Shown here: positions 10,705 through 24,059 of the stretch, one piece after another
Layout of the letters: every line of letters begins with the position of its first letter
Position numbering within the stretch: the first letter of the stretch is position 1
Assembly (NCBI RefSeq): GCF_003324485.1
Contig: NZ_QODK01000001.1
Location: 1,054,001-1,118,000 of the forward strand
Direction: 5' to 3'
Length of the DNA: 64,000 nt
Source of the DNA: Cohaesibacter intestini
GTDB taxonomy: Bacteria > Pseudomonadota > Alphaproteobacteria > Rhizobiales > Cohaesibacteraceae
Position numbers and translations under genes: made by a program
Notes under the pieces: generated by a model
Seen by the model: the letters and a program-made list of their open reading frames with translations, nothing else
Databases searched by the model: none
Told to the model about the DNA's origin: nothing

Positions 10705-11931
10705 ATGGCTACGGAAATCAAAGTCCCGACTCTGGGCGAATCTGTGACCGAAGCGACCATCGGTCAGTGGTTCAAGGCAACCGGTGATGCGGTACAGGCA
10801 GACGAGCCGCTGGTGGAACTGGAAACAGACAAAGTGACCATTGAGGTGCCTGCTCCTGTTGCTGGCACCCTTGGTGATATTGTTGCCCCTGAAGGCGAAA
10901 CGGTTGAAGTGGGTGCGCTGCTCGCCATGCTCATTGAAGGTTCTGGTGCGGGGGCCGCTGCCCCGGCCCCTGCCGCCTCTGCACCTGCTGCGGCGCCCGC
11001 AGCTCCGGCTCCTGCGCCAGCTGCGACAGGCACTTCGATGCCGCCGGCGCCATCGGCTGGCAAGATGATGGCCGAACAGAAAATCGATCCGGCTTCGGTT
11101 GCTGGCTCCGGTGTGCGCGGTCAGGTCCTGAAGGGTGATGTGATCAACGCCATCGCCTCTGGTGCCACGGCACCTAGCGGTGCATCTGCTTCAGCGCCTG
11201 CAGCCCGTCCGTCTTCGAAAGCTGAAGATGCCGTGCGTGAAGAACGCGTCCGGATGACCAAGCTGCGCCAGACCATCGCACGTCGCCTGAAAGATGCTCA
11301 GAATACCGCAGCCATGTTGACGACCTTCAACGACATCGACATGTCCGCTGTGATGAATCTGCGCAAGGAATACAAGGATCTGTTCGAGAAGAAACATGGC
11401 GTCCGGCTGGGCTTCATGGGCTTCTTTGCCAAAGCGGTCTGTCAGGCTCTGCAGGAAATTCCGGCAGTCAATGCCGAGATTGATGGTACCGACATCATCT
11501 ACAAGCATTTTGTCCATCTTGGTGTCGCCGTTGGCTCTCCGCGTGGCCTCGTTGTGCCGGTGGTGCGTGATGCGGACCAGATGTCGATTGCCGAAATGGA
11601 AAAGGCCATCGGCGATTATGGTCGTGCTGCCCGTGACGGCAAGCTGACGATCGAGCAAATGCAGGGCGGCACCTTCACCATCTCCAACGGTGGTGTTTAC
11701 GGTTCGATGATGTCCACCCCGATCCTCAATGCGCCGCAGTCCGGTATTTTGGGCATGCACCGCATTGAAGAGCGTCCGGTTGTGCGCAACGGCGAAATCG
11801 TCATCCGTCCGATGATGTATCTGGCTCTGTCCTACGATCACCGCATCGTGGACGGCAAGGAAGCCGTGACCTTCTTGGTGCGCATCAAGGAAGCTCTGGA
11901 AGATCCGCAGCGTCTGGTGTTGGATCTCTAA
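10705..11931 (+). CDS. sucB: Dihydrolipoamide succinyltransferase (E2 of OGDH)
   Basis: 408 aa. The N-terminal lipoyl domain has the swinging-arm lysine K43 in [10 protein letters not shown] very Ala/Pro-rich flexible linker covers about residues 82-115, followed by a peripheral-subunit-binding domain ([26 protein letters not shown]) and a C-terminal acyltransferase domain whose active site is SYDHRIVDG (H379, D383). A single lipoyl domain and the order sucA-sucB-lpd identify the oxoglutarate rather than pyruvate complex. A perfect 11-bp hairpin follows the stop. Confidence 0.98.
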   Translation: MATEIKVPTLGESVTEATIGQWFKATGDAVQADEPLVELETDKVTIEVPAPVAGTLGDIVAPEGETVEVGALLAMLIEGSGAGAAAPAPAASAPAAAPAAPAPAPAATGTSMPPAPSAGKMMAEQKIDPASVAGSGVRGQVLKGDVINAIASGATAPSGASASAPAARPSSKAEDAVREERVRMTKLRQTIARRLKDAQNTAAMLTTFNDIDMSAVMNLRKEYKDLFEKKHGVRLGFMGFFAKAVCQALQEIPAVNAEIDGTDIIYKHFVHLGVAVGSPRGLVVPVVRDADQMSIAEMEKAIGDYGRAARDGKLTIEQMQGGTFTISNGGVYGSMMSTPILNAPQSGILGMHRIEERPVVRNGEIVIRPMMYLALSYDHRIVDGKEAVTFLVRIKEALEDPQRLVLDL

Positions 11932-11944
11932 GATTCTGTTATGG

Positions 11945-11970
11945 GAAACGGGGCAGCCATGCCCCGTTTC
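11945..11970 (+). terminator. Perfect hairpin after sucB, possible leaky terminator
   Basis: GAAACGGGGCA (11945-11955) and TGCCCCGTTTC (11960-11970) form an 11-bp perfect stem with a GCCA loop, 13 bp after the sucB stop. The 3' side is only partly T-rich, so read-through into the downstream membrane protein and lpd is likely. Confidence 0.6.
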
Positions 11971-12111
11971 TGTATCCAATTTTGTCCGAAGCCACCCAAC
12001 TTCGGACGCCTTGTTTCGGACAGTCCCGGTGCGGGATCTCACCGAGGATGGCAACAAAGGGATCCGGATTGCCAAGCCAAAGCGGGCTTGTCTGGTTGGA
12101 GTGGCATTGAA

Positions 12112-12540
12112 TTGGCCTTCGCATTGAAAATAGGTAGCTGGCTTTGTGCCGTCTTTATCATTTTCTCAGCCCTTGTCTGGCTGGTGGGAGGCTTTCTGGT
12201 GACCAGTGCGATATCCAACAATGCGGCCCTGCCTGCCGGGTTTGACCTGATCCCGTCAAGTTTCTGGCCTGTGCGTGCTGTCGTATCCGCTCTTGGTGTG
12301 GTGGGTGCGGTTATTCTGGTCTTGTCTCGCCCGTCTTTCTTTCGGGTGGTTTCCATTTGGTTTGCAAGCGAGCTGGTGCTGATTGGCTGGCTCTATGCGG
12401 CCGGTTTTCTTGTCTCGCAATTCGATAGTTTCGAGGCCGTGCGCAGTTTGGTAATTTTGCAGATGTGCGGTCTTTGCGTGGTGCTGTTTGCCTGGGTGAA
12501 ACAGACCTCGCTCTATCGATCCAGACTTCCTCAGGAGTGA
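12112..12540 (+). CDS. Small four-helix inner-membrane protein between sucB and lpd
   Basis: About 142 aa, not recognised. Four hydrophobic segments are apparent: residues about 8-30 (starting LCAVFIIF), 50-66 (AVVSALGVVGAVIL), 76-97 (VVSIWFASELVLIGWLY) and 112-128 (LVILQMCGLCVVLFAW). I chose the TTG at 12112 because TTGGAG lies 8-9 nt before it and the protein then starts just ahead of the first helix; an open frame extends further up to 11941, but that part looks non-coding and contains the sucB hairpin. The end carries the ribosome site for lpd, so the two are probably co-translated. It could be a membrane component tied to redox metabolism, but the sequence itself shows only that it is a membrane protein. 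Confidence 0.6.
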   Translation: MAFALKIGSWLCAVFIIFSALVWLVGGFLVTSAISNNAALPAGFDLIPSSFWPVRAVVSALGVVGAVILVLSRPSFFRVVSIWFASELVLIGWLYAAGFLVSQFDSFEAVRSLVILQMCGLCVVLFAWVKQTSLYRSRLPQE

Positions 12541-12545
12541 ATGAA

Positions 12546-13946
12546 ATGTCGTATGATCTTGTTGTGATTGGTACGGGTCCGGGCGGCTATGTCTGTGCCA
12601 TCCGCGCAGCCCAGCTTGGTATGAAGGTTGCTGTCGTCGAAAAACGCAAAACCCACGGCGGGACCTGTCTGAATGTTGGCTGCATTCCGTCAAAAGCCCT
12701 GCTGCATGCGTCCGAGCTGTATGAGGAAGCCGAGCATGACTTTGCCAATATGGGCATCAAGGTCGGCAAGTTGCAGCTCGATCTCAAAGCCATGTTGGGC
12801 CACAAGGACGAAGTCGTTGAGAGCAACGTCAAGGGCATCGACTTCCTGTTCAAGAAGAACAAGATCGATGTCTTCCAGGGGCTTGGCAAGATCGTTGCTG
12901 CCGGTAAGGTCGAAGTGACCCCGGACGAAGGCGATGCGCAGGTTGTTGAAGCCAAGAATATCGTGATTGCCACAGGTTCCGATGTTGCCAATCTGCCCGG
13001 TATCGAGATTGACGAGAAGCAGGTGGTGTCCTCCACCGGTGCGCTCGATCTCGACAAGGTGCCAGAGAAGCTGATCGTCGTCGGCGCTGGTGTGATCGGT
13101 CTGGAGCTTGGTTCCGTTTGGCGTCGTCTGGGCTCAGACGTCACCGTGGTTGAATTTCTTGATCGCATTTTGCCGGGTATGGATGGTGAAATCGTCAAGA
13201 ATGCCCAGCGGATGTTTAAGAAGCAGGGCTTCGACTTCAAGCTTGGCTCCAAGGTGACCGGCATTGAAAAAGCCAAGAAGGGCTTGAAAGTCTCCATCGA
13301 ACCTGCAGCAGGTGGCGATGCCAGCGAGCTGGAAGCCGATGTCGTGCTGGTGGCCATTGGCCGTCGTCCCTATACTGACGGTCTGGGTCTGGATGGGGTT
13401 GGCGTGCAGCTTGATGAGCGTGGCCGTGTCGCGACTGACGCGCATTTCAAGACCAATGTGGACGGCATCTATGCGATTGGTGACGTGATTGCCGGTCCGA
13501 TGCTGGCGCACAAGGCAGAAGATGACGGTGTTGCTCTGGCCGAAATGCTGGCCGGGCAGGCGGGCCACGTCGATTACAATCTGGTGCCGGGCGTTGTTTA
13601 CACCATGCCGGAAATTGCCGTACTGGGCAAAACCGAGGAACAGCTAAAAGAAGCGGGCGTTGCCTATAATGTCGGCAAGTTCCCCTTCATGGCCAATGGC
13701 CGCGCCAAGGCAAACCGCCATAGCGACGGCTTCGTCAAGATCCTTGCGGACAAGACCACCGACAAGGTGCTTGGCGTGCATATGATTGGTGCAGGTGTTG
13801 GTGAGTTGATCCACGAGACATCTGTCTTGATGGCATTCTCCGGCTCTGCTGAAGATCTGGCGCGCACCATCCATGCCCATCCGACCCTGTCGGAAGCGGT
13901 CAAGGAAGCCGCGCTTGCCGTCGACAAGCGGCCGATCCATATATAA
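12546..13946 (+). CDS. lpdA: Dihydrolipoamide dehydrogenase (E3)
   Basis: 466 aa FAD/NAD disulfide oxidoreductase that reoxidises the lipoyl arm of E2. FAD-binding GTGPGG starts at residue 9 and the redox-active disulfide is GGTCLNVGC (C41, C46). The NAD-binding GAGVIGLELG is present, as are the second FAD motif AIGDVI near residue 315 and the C-terminal HAHPTLSE with the catalytic His. The open frame runs 27 codons further upstream, but AGGAG lies 8 nt before the ATG at 12546, and MSYDLVVIGTGPGG is the family's normal N-terminus. It is the last gene of the TCA block, with a terminator after it. Confidence 0.97.
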   Translation: MSYDLVVIGTGPGGYVCAIRAAQLGMKVAVVEKRKTHGGTCLNVGCIPSKALLHASELYEEAEHDFANMGIKVGKLQLDLKAMLGHKDEVVESNVKGIDFLFKKNKIDVFQGLGKIVAAGKVEVTPDEGDAQVVEAKNIVIATGSDVANLPGIEIDEKQVVSSTGALDLDKVPEKLIVVGAGVIGLELGSVWRRLGSDVTVVEFLDRILPGMDGEIVKNAQRMFKKQGFDFKLGSKVTGIEKAKKGLKVSIEPAAGGDASELEADVVLVAIGRRPYTDGLGLDGVGVQLDERGRVATDAHFKTNVDGIYAIGDVIAGPMLAHKAEDDGVALAEMLAGQAGHVDYNLVPGVVYTMPEIAVLGKTEEQLKEAGVAYNVGKFPFMANGRAKANRHSDGFVKILADKTTDKVLGVHMIGAGVGELIHETSVLMAFSGSAEDLARTIHAHPTLSEAVKEAALAVDKRPIHI

Positions 13947-13970
13947 GAATCGAGCATAGCCGTGCTTGAA

Positions 13971-13996
13971 AAGGCCGCCTTCGGGTGGCCTTTTTG
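13971..13996 (+). terminator. Terminator of the TCA operon
   Basis: AAGGCCGCC (13971-13979), a TTCG loop, GGTGGCCTT (13984-13992), then T residues. The A-rich 5' flank may let it work for both strands. Confidence 0.85.
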
Positions 13997-14037
13997 TTAT
14001 GAGTGGGTGAGATCCTTGCCTGCCCGGGCGTCAGAGC

Positions 14038-14448
14038 CTATTGCTTCCAGAGTACGAAGGCGCGCTTTTCGGTTGCCTTTCTTGGATCGTGGTAGTCATC
14101 AAAGATCGTGGCTTCCATGCGACGCCCATTGATCGAGACTTTTACCGTGCGCTTGGCAAAAAAGGTGCGGAACATCACGGACAGCCCGAAATCGCCTTTC
14201 TTTTCGGCAATGGCACGGCCCCATGTACAATCGCGCGGTGCGCAGGCCGTATAGGCTTTGACCTGAATGTGGGGGACGGTGTCGTCGGTGCAGATGGCGC
14301 GGATTTCCAGTTTGGTCAAATCCGAGCGGTTGCCGGCAAAGGGATTTGTCCAGGTACCAAGCGTTTGCGACTTGATGCAATTGCCCGCGAGCGACGGACC
14401 AGCCATCGCCAGCAAGGCGACGATGAGGAATATTGCCCGATATACCAT
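14038..14448 (-). CDS. Secreted protein of unknown function
   Basis: 136 aa with a clear signal peptide (hydrophobic stretch LIVALLAMAGPSLAG, cleavage probably after SLA). The mature part contains four cysteines (NCIKSQ, RAICTDD, YTACAPRDC), which suggests a disulfide-stabilised periplasmic protein, and ends in VLWKQ. I do not recognise the family with certainty. It stands alone, convergent to the TCA operon terminator and downstream of xerC in the same direction. Confidence 0.75.
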   Translation of the reverse strand: MVYRAIFLIVALLAMAGPSLAGNCIKSQTLGTWTNPFAGNRSDLTKLEIRAICTDDTVPHIQVKAYTACAPRDCTWGRAIAEKKGDFGLSVMFRTFFAKRTVKVSINGRRMEATIFDDYHDPRKATEKRAFVLWKQ

Positions 14449-14517
14449 GCGGTCTCCTCCGCTAAATCTTGAGTCGACAACGCAATACTATCAATAAATG
14501 GTTACAGGTCTCTTAAA

Positions 14518-14558
14518 ACACAATTTCGTAGAAATTGCGAGACCGTCAATTTTGACGG
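14518..14558 (-). terminator. Two tandem hairpins downstream of xerC
   Basis: CCGTCAA/TTGACGG (14543-14558) and CAATTTC/GAAATTG (14521-14537) form consecutive stems. Read on the minus strand after xerC, the second is followed by TGTTTTAAG, so the pair probably terminates the xerC transcript. Confidence 0.55.
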
Positions 14559-14598
14559 GCGTATGAATAGATTATTCCCAGTATTTATATTGCCCTTT

Positions 14599-15561
14599 TC
14601 AAGATCTTGGATGCGCTTTTTTGTAGATATCCATTAGCTCGGTCATTTCTACTTCCGTGTAAGCTTGGGTGGTGGAGAGCGACGCGTGACCGAGCAATTC
14701 CTGAATGGTTCTGAGGTCTCCCCCATTGGCCAGCAGGTGGGTGGCAAAGGAATGACGCAGGCCGTGCGGTGTGGCGCTGTCGGGCAGGCCCAGCGATCCG
14801 CGCATGCGCTGGATGACCAACTGAATGATCCGCGGGCTCAGGGGGCCACCGCGCACGCCGCGGAAGATCGGCTCATTTTCCTTTAGCTCAAATGGGCATA
14901 GGGAAAGATACTGGTCAATGGCTTGCTGGACGATTGGCAGCACGGGCAGGCGGCGTTGCTTGCCGCCCTTGCCAAGCACGGTCATGGCGTCTTGCCCCGG
15001 TAAAGGGGCGGTTTTCAGCGTCAGGGCGAGGGCTTCGGAAATACGCAAGCCCACCGCATAGAGCAGCAGCAATACCGCGCTGTCGCGGGCGACGACCCAT
15101 GGCTCTTCAGCGAGGGAATTTTGTGGGTCGACCAGAGCGCGGGCCTTGTCGATGGTCAGGGGCTTGGGCAGGGAGCGGGAATATTTCGGTGTCTGGATGG
15201 CATTGAAAGGGGCGGTGGAGGCCTTGCCCTTCTCTTCGAGAAACTGGGCGAAGGACCGGACCCCGGCCATTGAGCGGGCCAGAGACCGCGAGGACAGGCC
15301 CGTGGCGCGGCGCCGGGCCATGAAGGCGCGAATGTCGGCAGGGCGCAGGGCCGGGAAATGATCAAGCGACGCCACTTCCCCCATATGCTCGGTGAGGAAG
15401 GAGAGGAACATATCCAGATCCTTGTCATAGGCCTTCAGGGTGGCATCAGACAGGCCGCGCTCCTTGCCAAGGCGCGTCAACCAGCCTTGCTGCTCCTTGC
15501 GCAGGGCAGGGGTGGCGATGATCAGCGGGCTGGTGTCGGTTTTTGTCTTTCCCTTGGGCAT
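14599..15561 (-). CDS. xerC: Tyrosine recombinase XerC
   Basis: 320 aa chromosome-dimer resolvase that acts with XerD at dif. It has an N-terminal SAM-like core-binding domain (about 25-110) and a catalytic domain with R173 (GLRISEAL), H266 and R269 in HGLRHSFATHLL, H292 in LLGHASLST and the nucleophile Y301 in TQAYTEV, the complete tyrosine-recombinase set. Its length and lack of a mobile-element context argue for the housekeeping XerC rather than a phage integrase. XerC and XerD are hard to separate by eye; the alphaproteobacterial position next to priA supports XerC. Confidence 0.88.
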   Translation of the reverse strand: MPKGKTKTDTSPLIIATPALRKEQQGWLTRLGKERGLSDATLKAYDKDLDMFLSFLTEHMGEVASLDHFPALRPADIRAFMARRRATGLSSRSLARSMAGVRSFAQFLEEKGKASTAPFNAIQTPKYSRSLPKPLTIDKARALVDPQNSLAEEPWVVARDSAVLLLLYAVGLRISEALALTLKTAPLPGQDAMTVLGKGGKQRRLPVLPIVQQAIDQYLSLCPFELKENEPIFRGVRGGPLSPRIIQLVIQRMRGSLGLPDSATPHGLRHSFATHLLANGGDLRTIQELLGHASLSTTQAYTEVEMTELMDIYKKAHPRS

Positions 15562-15616
15562 CTGGGGCTCCCGGCTGGTTCGCTTGTCCTTTGGTCGTCT
15601 TTAAACAGGTCGATTC

Positions 15617-15648
15617 AAAATCCCCGACACTGGTGACAGCATCGGGGA
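15617..15648 (-). terminator. Terminator of the transaldolase gene
   Basis: On the minus strand TCCCCGA pairs with TCGGGGA (arms at 15642-15648 and 15621-15627), followed by TTTTG. It lies about 70 bp after the tal stop. Confidence 0.7.
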
Positions 15649-15717
15649 CAAACTTTACGCAGATTTTAAGGCTGCTTCCAGAGCTGACCCGGACAGGTCA
15701 CTGGATGCCGAATGCCC

Positions 15718-16371
15718 TTAGATGATGGACTGGCCGGTTTTCGCCCAATCAGCGAGGAAGGATTCCAGACCCTTGTCGGTGAGGACGTGGTTGGCAAGGC
15801 CCTTGATCACGGATGGTGGGATGGTGGCAACATCGGCACCGGCCATGGCAGACAGTTTGACATGGTTTGGTGTGCGGATGGAGGCAGCCAGAATTTCGGT
15901 CTGGAAGTCGTAATTGTCATAGATGACGCGGATGTCTTCGATCAGTTCCATGCCATCGATGTTGAGGTCGTCCAGACGGCCGATGAACGGGGAAATGAAG
16001 GTGGCACCGGCCTTGGCAGCCAGCAGGGCCTGATTGGCCGAGAAGCACAGGGTCACGTTGACCATGTGGCCCTGATCGGTCAGCGCCTTACAGGTTTTCA
16101 GGCCGTCGATGGTCAGAGGCACCTTGATGCACACATTGTTGGCGATTTTCAGAAGCTCTTTGGCTTCAGCCAGCATAGCGTCGGTTTCCAGCGCGGTGAC
16201 TTCAGCGGAAACAGGACCATCGGTCAATTCGCAGATTTCGGCGATGACTTCTTTGAAGTCGCGGCCGGATTTGACGATCAGGGAAGGGTTGGTGGTGACG
16301 CCATCAATCAGGCCGGTGGCAGCCAGTTCGCGGATCTCGTTGGTGTCTGCAGTATCGACGAAGAATTTCAT
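15718..16371 (-). CDS. tal: Transaldolase-like protein / fructose-6-phosphate aldolase family
   Basis: 217 aa, the short transaldolase (TalC/FSA) form. It starts [13 protein letters not shown], contains GVTTNPSLI at about 24-32 and the Schiff-base lysine K83 in CIKVPLT, with [11 protein letters not shown] and the C-terminal FLADW typical of the group. It may act as a pentose-phosphate transaldolase or as fructose-6-phosphate aldolase; sequence alone does not decide, although most alphaproteobacterial members are annotated transaldolase. The open frame extends 29 codons upstream, but the conserved N-terminus and a GGAG element support the start at 16371. It diverges from priA. Confidence 0.92.
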   Translation of the reverse strand: MKFFVDTADTNEIRELAATGLIDGVTTNPSLIVKSGRDFKEVIAEICELTDGPVSAEVTALETDAMLAEAKELLKIANNVCIKVPLTIDGLKTCKALTDQGHMVNVTLCFSANQALLAAKAGATFISPFIGRLDDLNIDGMELIEDIRVIYDNYDFQTEILAASIRTPNHVKLSAMAGADVATIPPSVIKGLANHVLTDKGLESFLADWAKTGQSII

Positions 16372-16646
16372 TGCTTCAGTGCTCCGTATCGGTTCGATCA
16401 AGCGGTTCACACCTGCTTTGCTCCTCGATAGACACAAGGCGAAAAGCTTGATCAGCAATATTGGCAGAATGCAGCCCCTGTGCCATGGCTGGCCGTCAGG
16501 GCTCGGGCATCAATCTGTGCCAAATCAGATGATGGATTTCCAAGACAGATTTGCCTATGTTCCTTAAACCAAAGTTCGGTGACAGTCAGCCCTCAACCAC
16601 CGAAATGCTGAAACTTTTCCCGCCGCCAAAGCCAAAAGAGGTCATC

Positions 16647-18848
16647 TTGTCACCGTCTGAGCAAATCGTATCAGTCCTCGTGCCAGTCTATGTGGACAAT
16701 AGCTACAGCTATCGGGTGCCTTCGAGCCTTGTTGGCGGAAGGGATGCTGGCGATGGGCGTTTGCAGCCCGGTCAGATCGTCCGGGTGCCGCTGGGGCCGC
16801 GTTCGGTGTTGGGGGTGGTTTGGGATGACGACTGTAACTTTTCCGATGCTGCCCGACTGAAAGATGTGGAGCATGTCTTCCCGGATGTGGCTTTCTCGAA
16901 CAGTTTCCGACGGTTTGTCGACTGGATTGCCAGCTATACGCTGGCCCAGCGGGGTATGGTTTTAAGGATGGTGCTGCGCGGTGAAGAGGCCTTGTTGCCC
17001 GCCAAACCGGTCAAGGCGCTGCGTCTGACAGGTGCGCCGCCTCCGCGCATGACCAAGGCAAGGGAGCAGTTGCTCGATGCGATGCAAGGCGGTCTGGCGG
17101 AAACCAAGGCCGATCTCATTGAGCGGGTCGGTGTGTCTGGGTCGGTGATCGATGGTCTGTTGAAAAGTGGCACTCTGTCGCCCTGTCTTCTGCCGCCACC
17201 ACCGATGGTGGAGCAGCCGGACGCGGATTTCGCGCCACCAAAGCTCAATGACTTGCAGGAAGAGGCGGCCAAAGGGATCCGGGATGCGGTGCGCAAGCGG
17301 GCGTTTGCCGCCCAGTTGCTGGACGGGGTAACCGGGTCTGGCAAGACGGAGGTCTATTTCGAAGGGGTGGCAGAGGCGATTCGCGCGGGGCGGCAGGTGC
17401 TTGTTCTGGTGCCGGAAATCGCGCTGACGTCGGCTTTTCTCGACCGGTTTGCCGCGCGCTTCGGGGTTCTGCCGGGTGAATGGCATTCCGGCCAATCACA
17501 GCGTTATCGCAATCAAATCTGGCGGGCGGTGGCAACCGGCGAGGTGCAGGTGATTGTCGGCGCGCGGTCCGCCCTGATGCTGCCCTTCCGCGATCTCGGT
17601 CTGATCGTGGTCGATGAGGAGCATGACGGCGCTTACAAGCAGGAAGACCGGGTGATCTACAATGCCCGGGACATGGCGGTGGTGCGGGCGCATCAGTCCG
17701 GTTTTGCCGTGGTGCTGGCCAGCGCGACCCCCTCGGTGGAAAGCCGCAACAATGCGGATCTTGGGCGCTATGAGCATATTCGCCTGCCGGATCGGTTTGG
17801 CGGTCAATCGATGCCAGACATTGCGCTGGTGGACATGCGGGCCGATCCACCGGAAAAGGGCAACTGGCTGTCACCGCGTCTGGTCGAGGCGGTCAATCAG
17901 ACCTTGGAGGCCGGAGAGCAGAGCCTGTTGTTTCTCAATCGCAGGGGCTATGCGCCGCTGACGCTCTGTCGGACCTGTGGGCATCGGTTCCAATGCCCAT
18001 CCTGCTCCACATGGCTGGTGGAGCATCGCTTCCGGCAGCAGCTTGTTTGCCATCATTGCGGCCATTGCGAACCGGTGCCGCCATCCTGCCCATCCTGCGG
18101 GGCGGATGACAGTCTGGTGGCCTGCGGGCCGGGGGTGGAGCGCATCGCCGAAGAGGCGGCCGCCCTTTGGCCAGACAGGCATATTGTTATTCTGTCGAGC
18201 GATCTCATCCCCGGAGTGCAGCAGCTGCGGGCCGAGTTGGAGCTGATTGCATCAGGCAAGGCGGACATCGTCATCGGTACGCAGTTGGTGGCCAAGGGGC
18301 ACAATTTCCCGGCCATGACGCTGGTCGGGGTGATTGATGCGGATCTGGGGCTGGCGCATGGGGATTTGCGGGCCGGTGAGAAGGTTTTTCAGACGCTGGC
18401 GCAAGTAACAGGCCGTGCCGGGCGTCATCGCGGACAGGGGCGGGGGCTGTTGCAGACTTATGCGCCGGACCATCCGGTGATCAGGGCATTGGCAGAAGCC
18501 GACCGCGAAGGCTTCTATACCTATGAGCTCGAACAGCGCAACCGGGCCGGGATGCCACCTTTCGGGCGGCTTGGGGCGGTGATCGTCTCGGCAGAGGATC
18601 GCGGTGCTGCCTTGGCCTATGGACGGGTGATGGCACAAATGGCCCCGCGGGAAGAATCAGTGCGGGTGCTGGGGCCAGCCGAAGCACCTCTGGCGGTGTT
18701 GCGCGGGCGCTATCGCTTTCGCCTGCTGGTCGCGACCCCGCGCGCCTTTGCGCTTTCTCCATGGCTCAGGCACTGGTTGTCCCTTTGTCCCAAGCCGTCG
18801 GGGTCGGTTCGTGTACAAATCGACGTCGATCCTGTGTCTTTCGTGTAA
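16647..18848 (+). CDS. priA: Primosomal protein N' (replication restart helicase PriA)
   Basis: About 733 aa. It reloads the replisome at stalled forks. The N-terminal 3'-DNA-binding domain begins SVLVPVYVDNSYSYRVP. Helicase motif I is GVTGSGKTEVY and motif II VVDEEHD. The zinc-binding insert has eight cysteines between CRTCGH and CPSCGAD (roughly residues 440-495), followed by the C-terminal helicase lobe (GTQLVAKGHNFP, GRAGR). Start choice is uncertain. The frame is open from 16551 with an ATG at 16605 and no good ribosome site. The TTG at 16647 has AAGAGG 5-6 nt upstream and gives the usual length, so I prefer it. Confidence 0.92.
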   Translation: MSPSEQIVSVLVPVYVDNSYSYRVPSSLVGGRDAGDGRLQPGQIVRVPLGPRSVLGVVWDDDCNFSDAARLKDVEHVFPDVAFSNSFRRFVDWIASYTLAQRGMVLRMVLRGEEALLPAKPVKALRLTGAPPPRMTKAREQLLDAMQGGLAETKADLIERVGVSGSVIDGLLKSGTLSPCLLPPPPMVEQPDADFAPPKLNDLQEEAAKGIRDAVRKRAFAAQLLDGVTGSGKTEVYFEGVAEAIRAGRQVLVLVPEIALTSAFLDRFAARFGVLPGEWHSGQSQRYRNQIWRAVATGEVQVIVGARSALMLPFRDLGLIVVDEEHDGAYKQEDRVIYNARDMAVVRAHQSGFAVVLASATPSVESRNNADLGRYEHIRLPDRFGGQSMPDIALVDMRADPPEKGNWLSPRLVEAVNQTLEAGEQSLLFLNRRGYAPLTLCRTCGHRFQCPSCSTWLVEHRFRQQLVCHHCGHCEPVPPSCPSCGADDSLVACGPGVERIAEEAAALWPDRHIVILSSDLIPGVQQLRAELELIASGKADIVIGTQLVAKGHNFPAMTLVGVIDADLGLAHGDLRAGEKVFQTLAQVTGRAGRHRGQGRGLLQTYAPDHPVIRALAEADREGFYTYELEQRNRAGMPPFGRLGAVIVSAEDRGAALAYGRVMAQMAPREESVRVLGPAEAPLAVLRGRYRFRLLVATPRAFALSPWLRHWLSLCPKPSGSVRVQIDVDPVSFV

Positions 18849-19070
18849 AAGCATGAGTAACATAATTAGTCTTTTGCATTATAAGACCGATTTACGACTT
18901 ATGGCTTGCAAGGTAGTGTTGCGCAGGCACAAGGCATGTGCTAGACGAGCAACGGTTTTAGGGGTCATGTGGCCCCGGACAGATGAGACAAAACTTCTGT
19001 CGTGATCAATTTTCGAGGGGAAATTGGTCATGGGTGCAGAATTAATCTCCAAATGTCAGAGAGCGACCAG

Positions 19071-21160
<2,090 letters not shown>

Positions 21161-21193
21161 GGTCTGTAGACTGACGGGGAACGGAGGCTAAGA

Positions 21194-23540
<2,347 letters not shown>

Positions 23541-23568
23541 TCACTCCTCGGGAAAGTAGGTATATATC

Positions 23569-23973
23569 ATGGCCGAACCTTTCAGCTTTGAATTGGTTTC
23601 CCCGGAACGACTGGTTCTTTCTGAAGCCTGTCTGTCCGTCGTGGTGCCTGGCATGGACGGTTTCTTCACCGTCCTGAAAGACCATTCGCCCGTGATCGCT
23701 TCTATTGCCCCTGGTGTTCTGGAAGCTGAAATGGAAGATGGCAGCAAGCGTGACATTTATGTCCGCGGTGGCTTTGCCGACGTTGCCGCTTCCGGTTTGA
23801 AAGTGCTGGTGGAACAAGCGCTTCCCATCGAAGATCTGGACCATGACAAAGTGGCCAAACTGATCACCGATGCGGAAGAAGATGTTGCCGATGCGCAGAG
23901 TGATGACATCAGGAACGAAGCCGAGTTGCGGCTCGCTCGTCTGCAAAAGCTGCAGTCAGCGGTTTCCAAGTAA
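23569..23973 (+). CDS. atpC: ATP synthase F1 epsilon subunit
   Basis: 134 aa. N-terminal beta-sandwich (FELVSPERLVLSEAC, VVPGMDGFFTVLKDHSPVI) and a C-terminal helical hairpin rich in Ala, Glu and Asp. It inhibits ATP hydrolysis and joins the rotor to the c-ring. It is last in the operon, and a strong terminator follows 27 bp after the stop. Confidence 0.96.
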   Translation: MAEPFSFELVSPERLVLSEACLSVVVPGMDGFFTVLKDHSPVIASIAPGVLEAEMEDGSKRDIYVRGGFADVAASGLKVLVEQALPIEDLDHDKVAKLITDAEEDVADAQSDDIRNEAELRLARLQKLQSAVSK

Positions 23974-24000
23974 GACCGTCAACGAGCGATGGAAATCACA

Positions 24001-24034
24001 AAGCCGCGGACCCAAGGGTGCCGCGGCTTTTTTG
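24001..24034 (+). terminator. Terminator of the atp operon
   Basis: AAGCCGCGG (24001-24009) pairs perfectly with CCGCGGCTT (24021-24029) across an 11-nt loop, followed by TTTTT. Confidence 0.92.
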
Positions 24035-24059
24035 TATCTTGCTTCTTTGTTTGTCTGCT

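Noticed and set aside
14599-15561. XerC as a second mobile-element integrase
   Set aside because: Length, motif set and housekeeping neighbours (priA) fit the chromosomal XerC; no att repeats or cargo lie around it.
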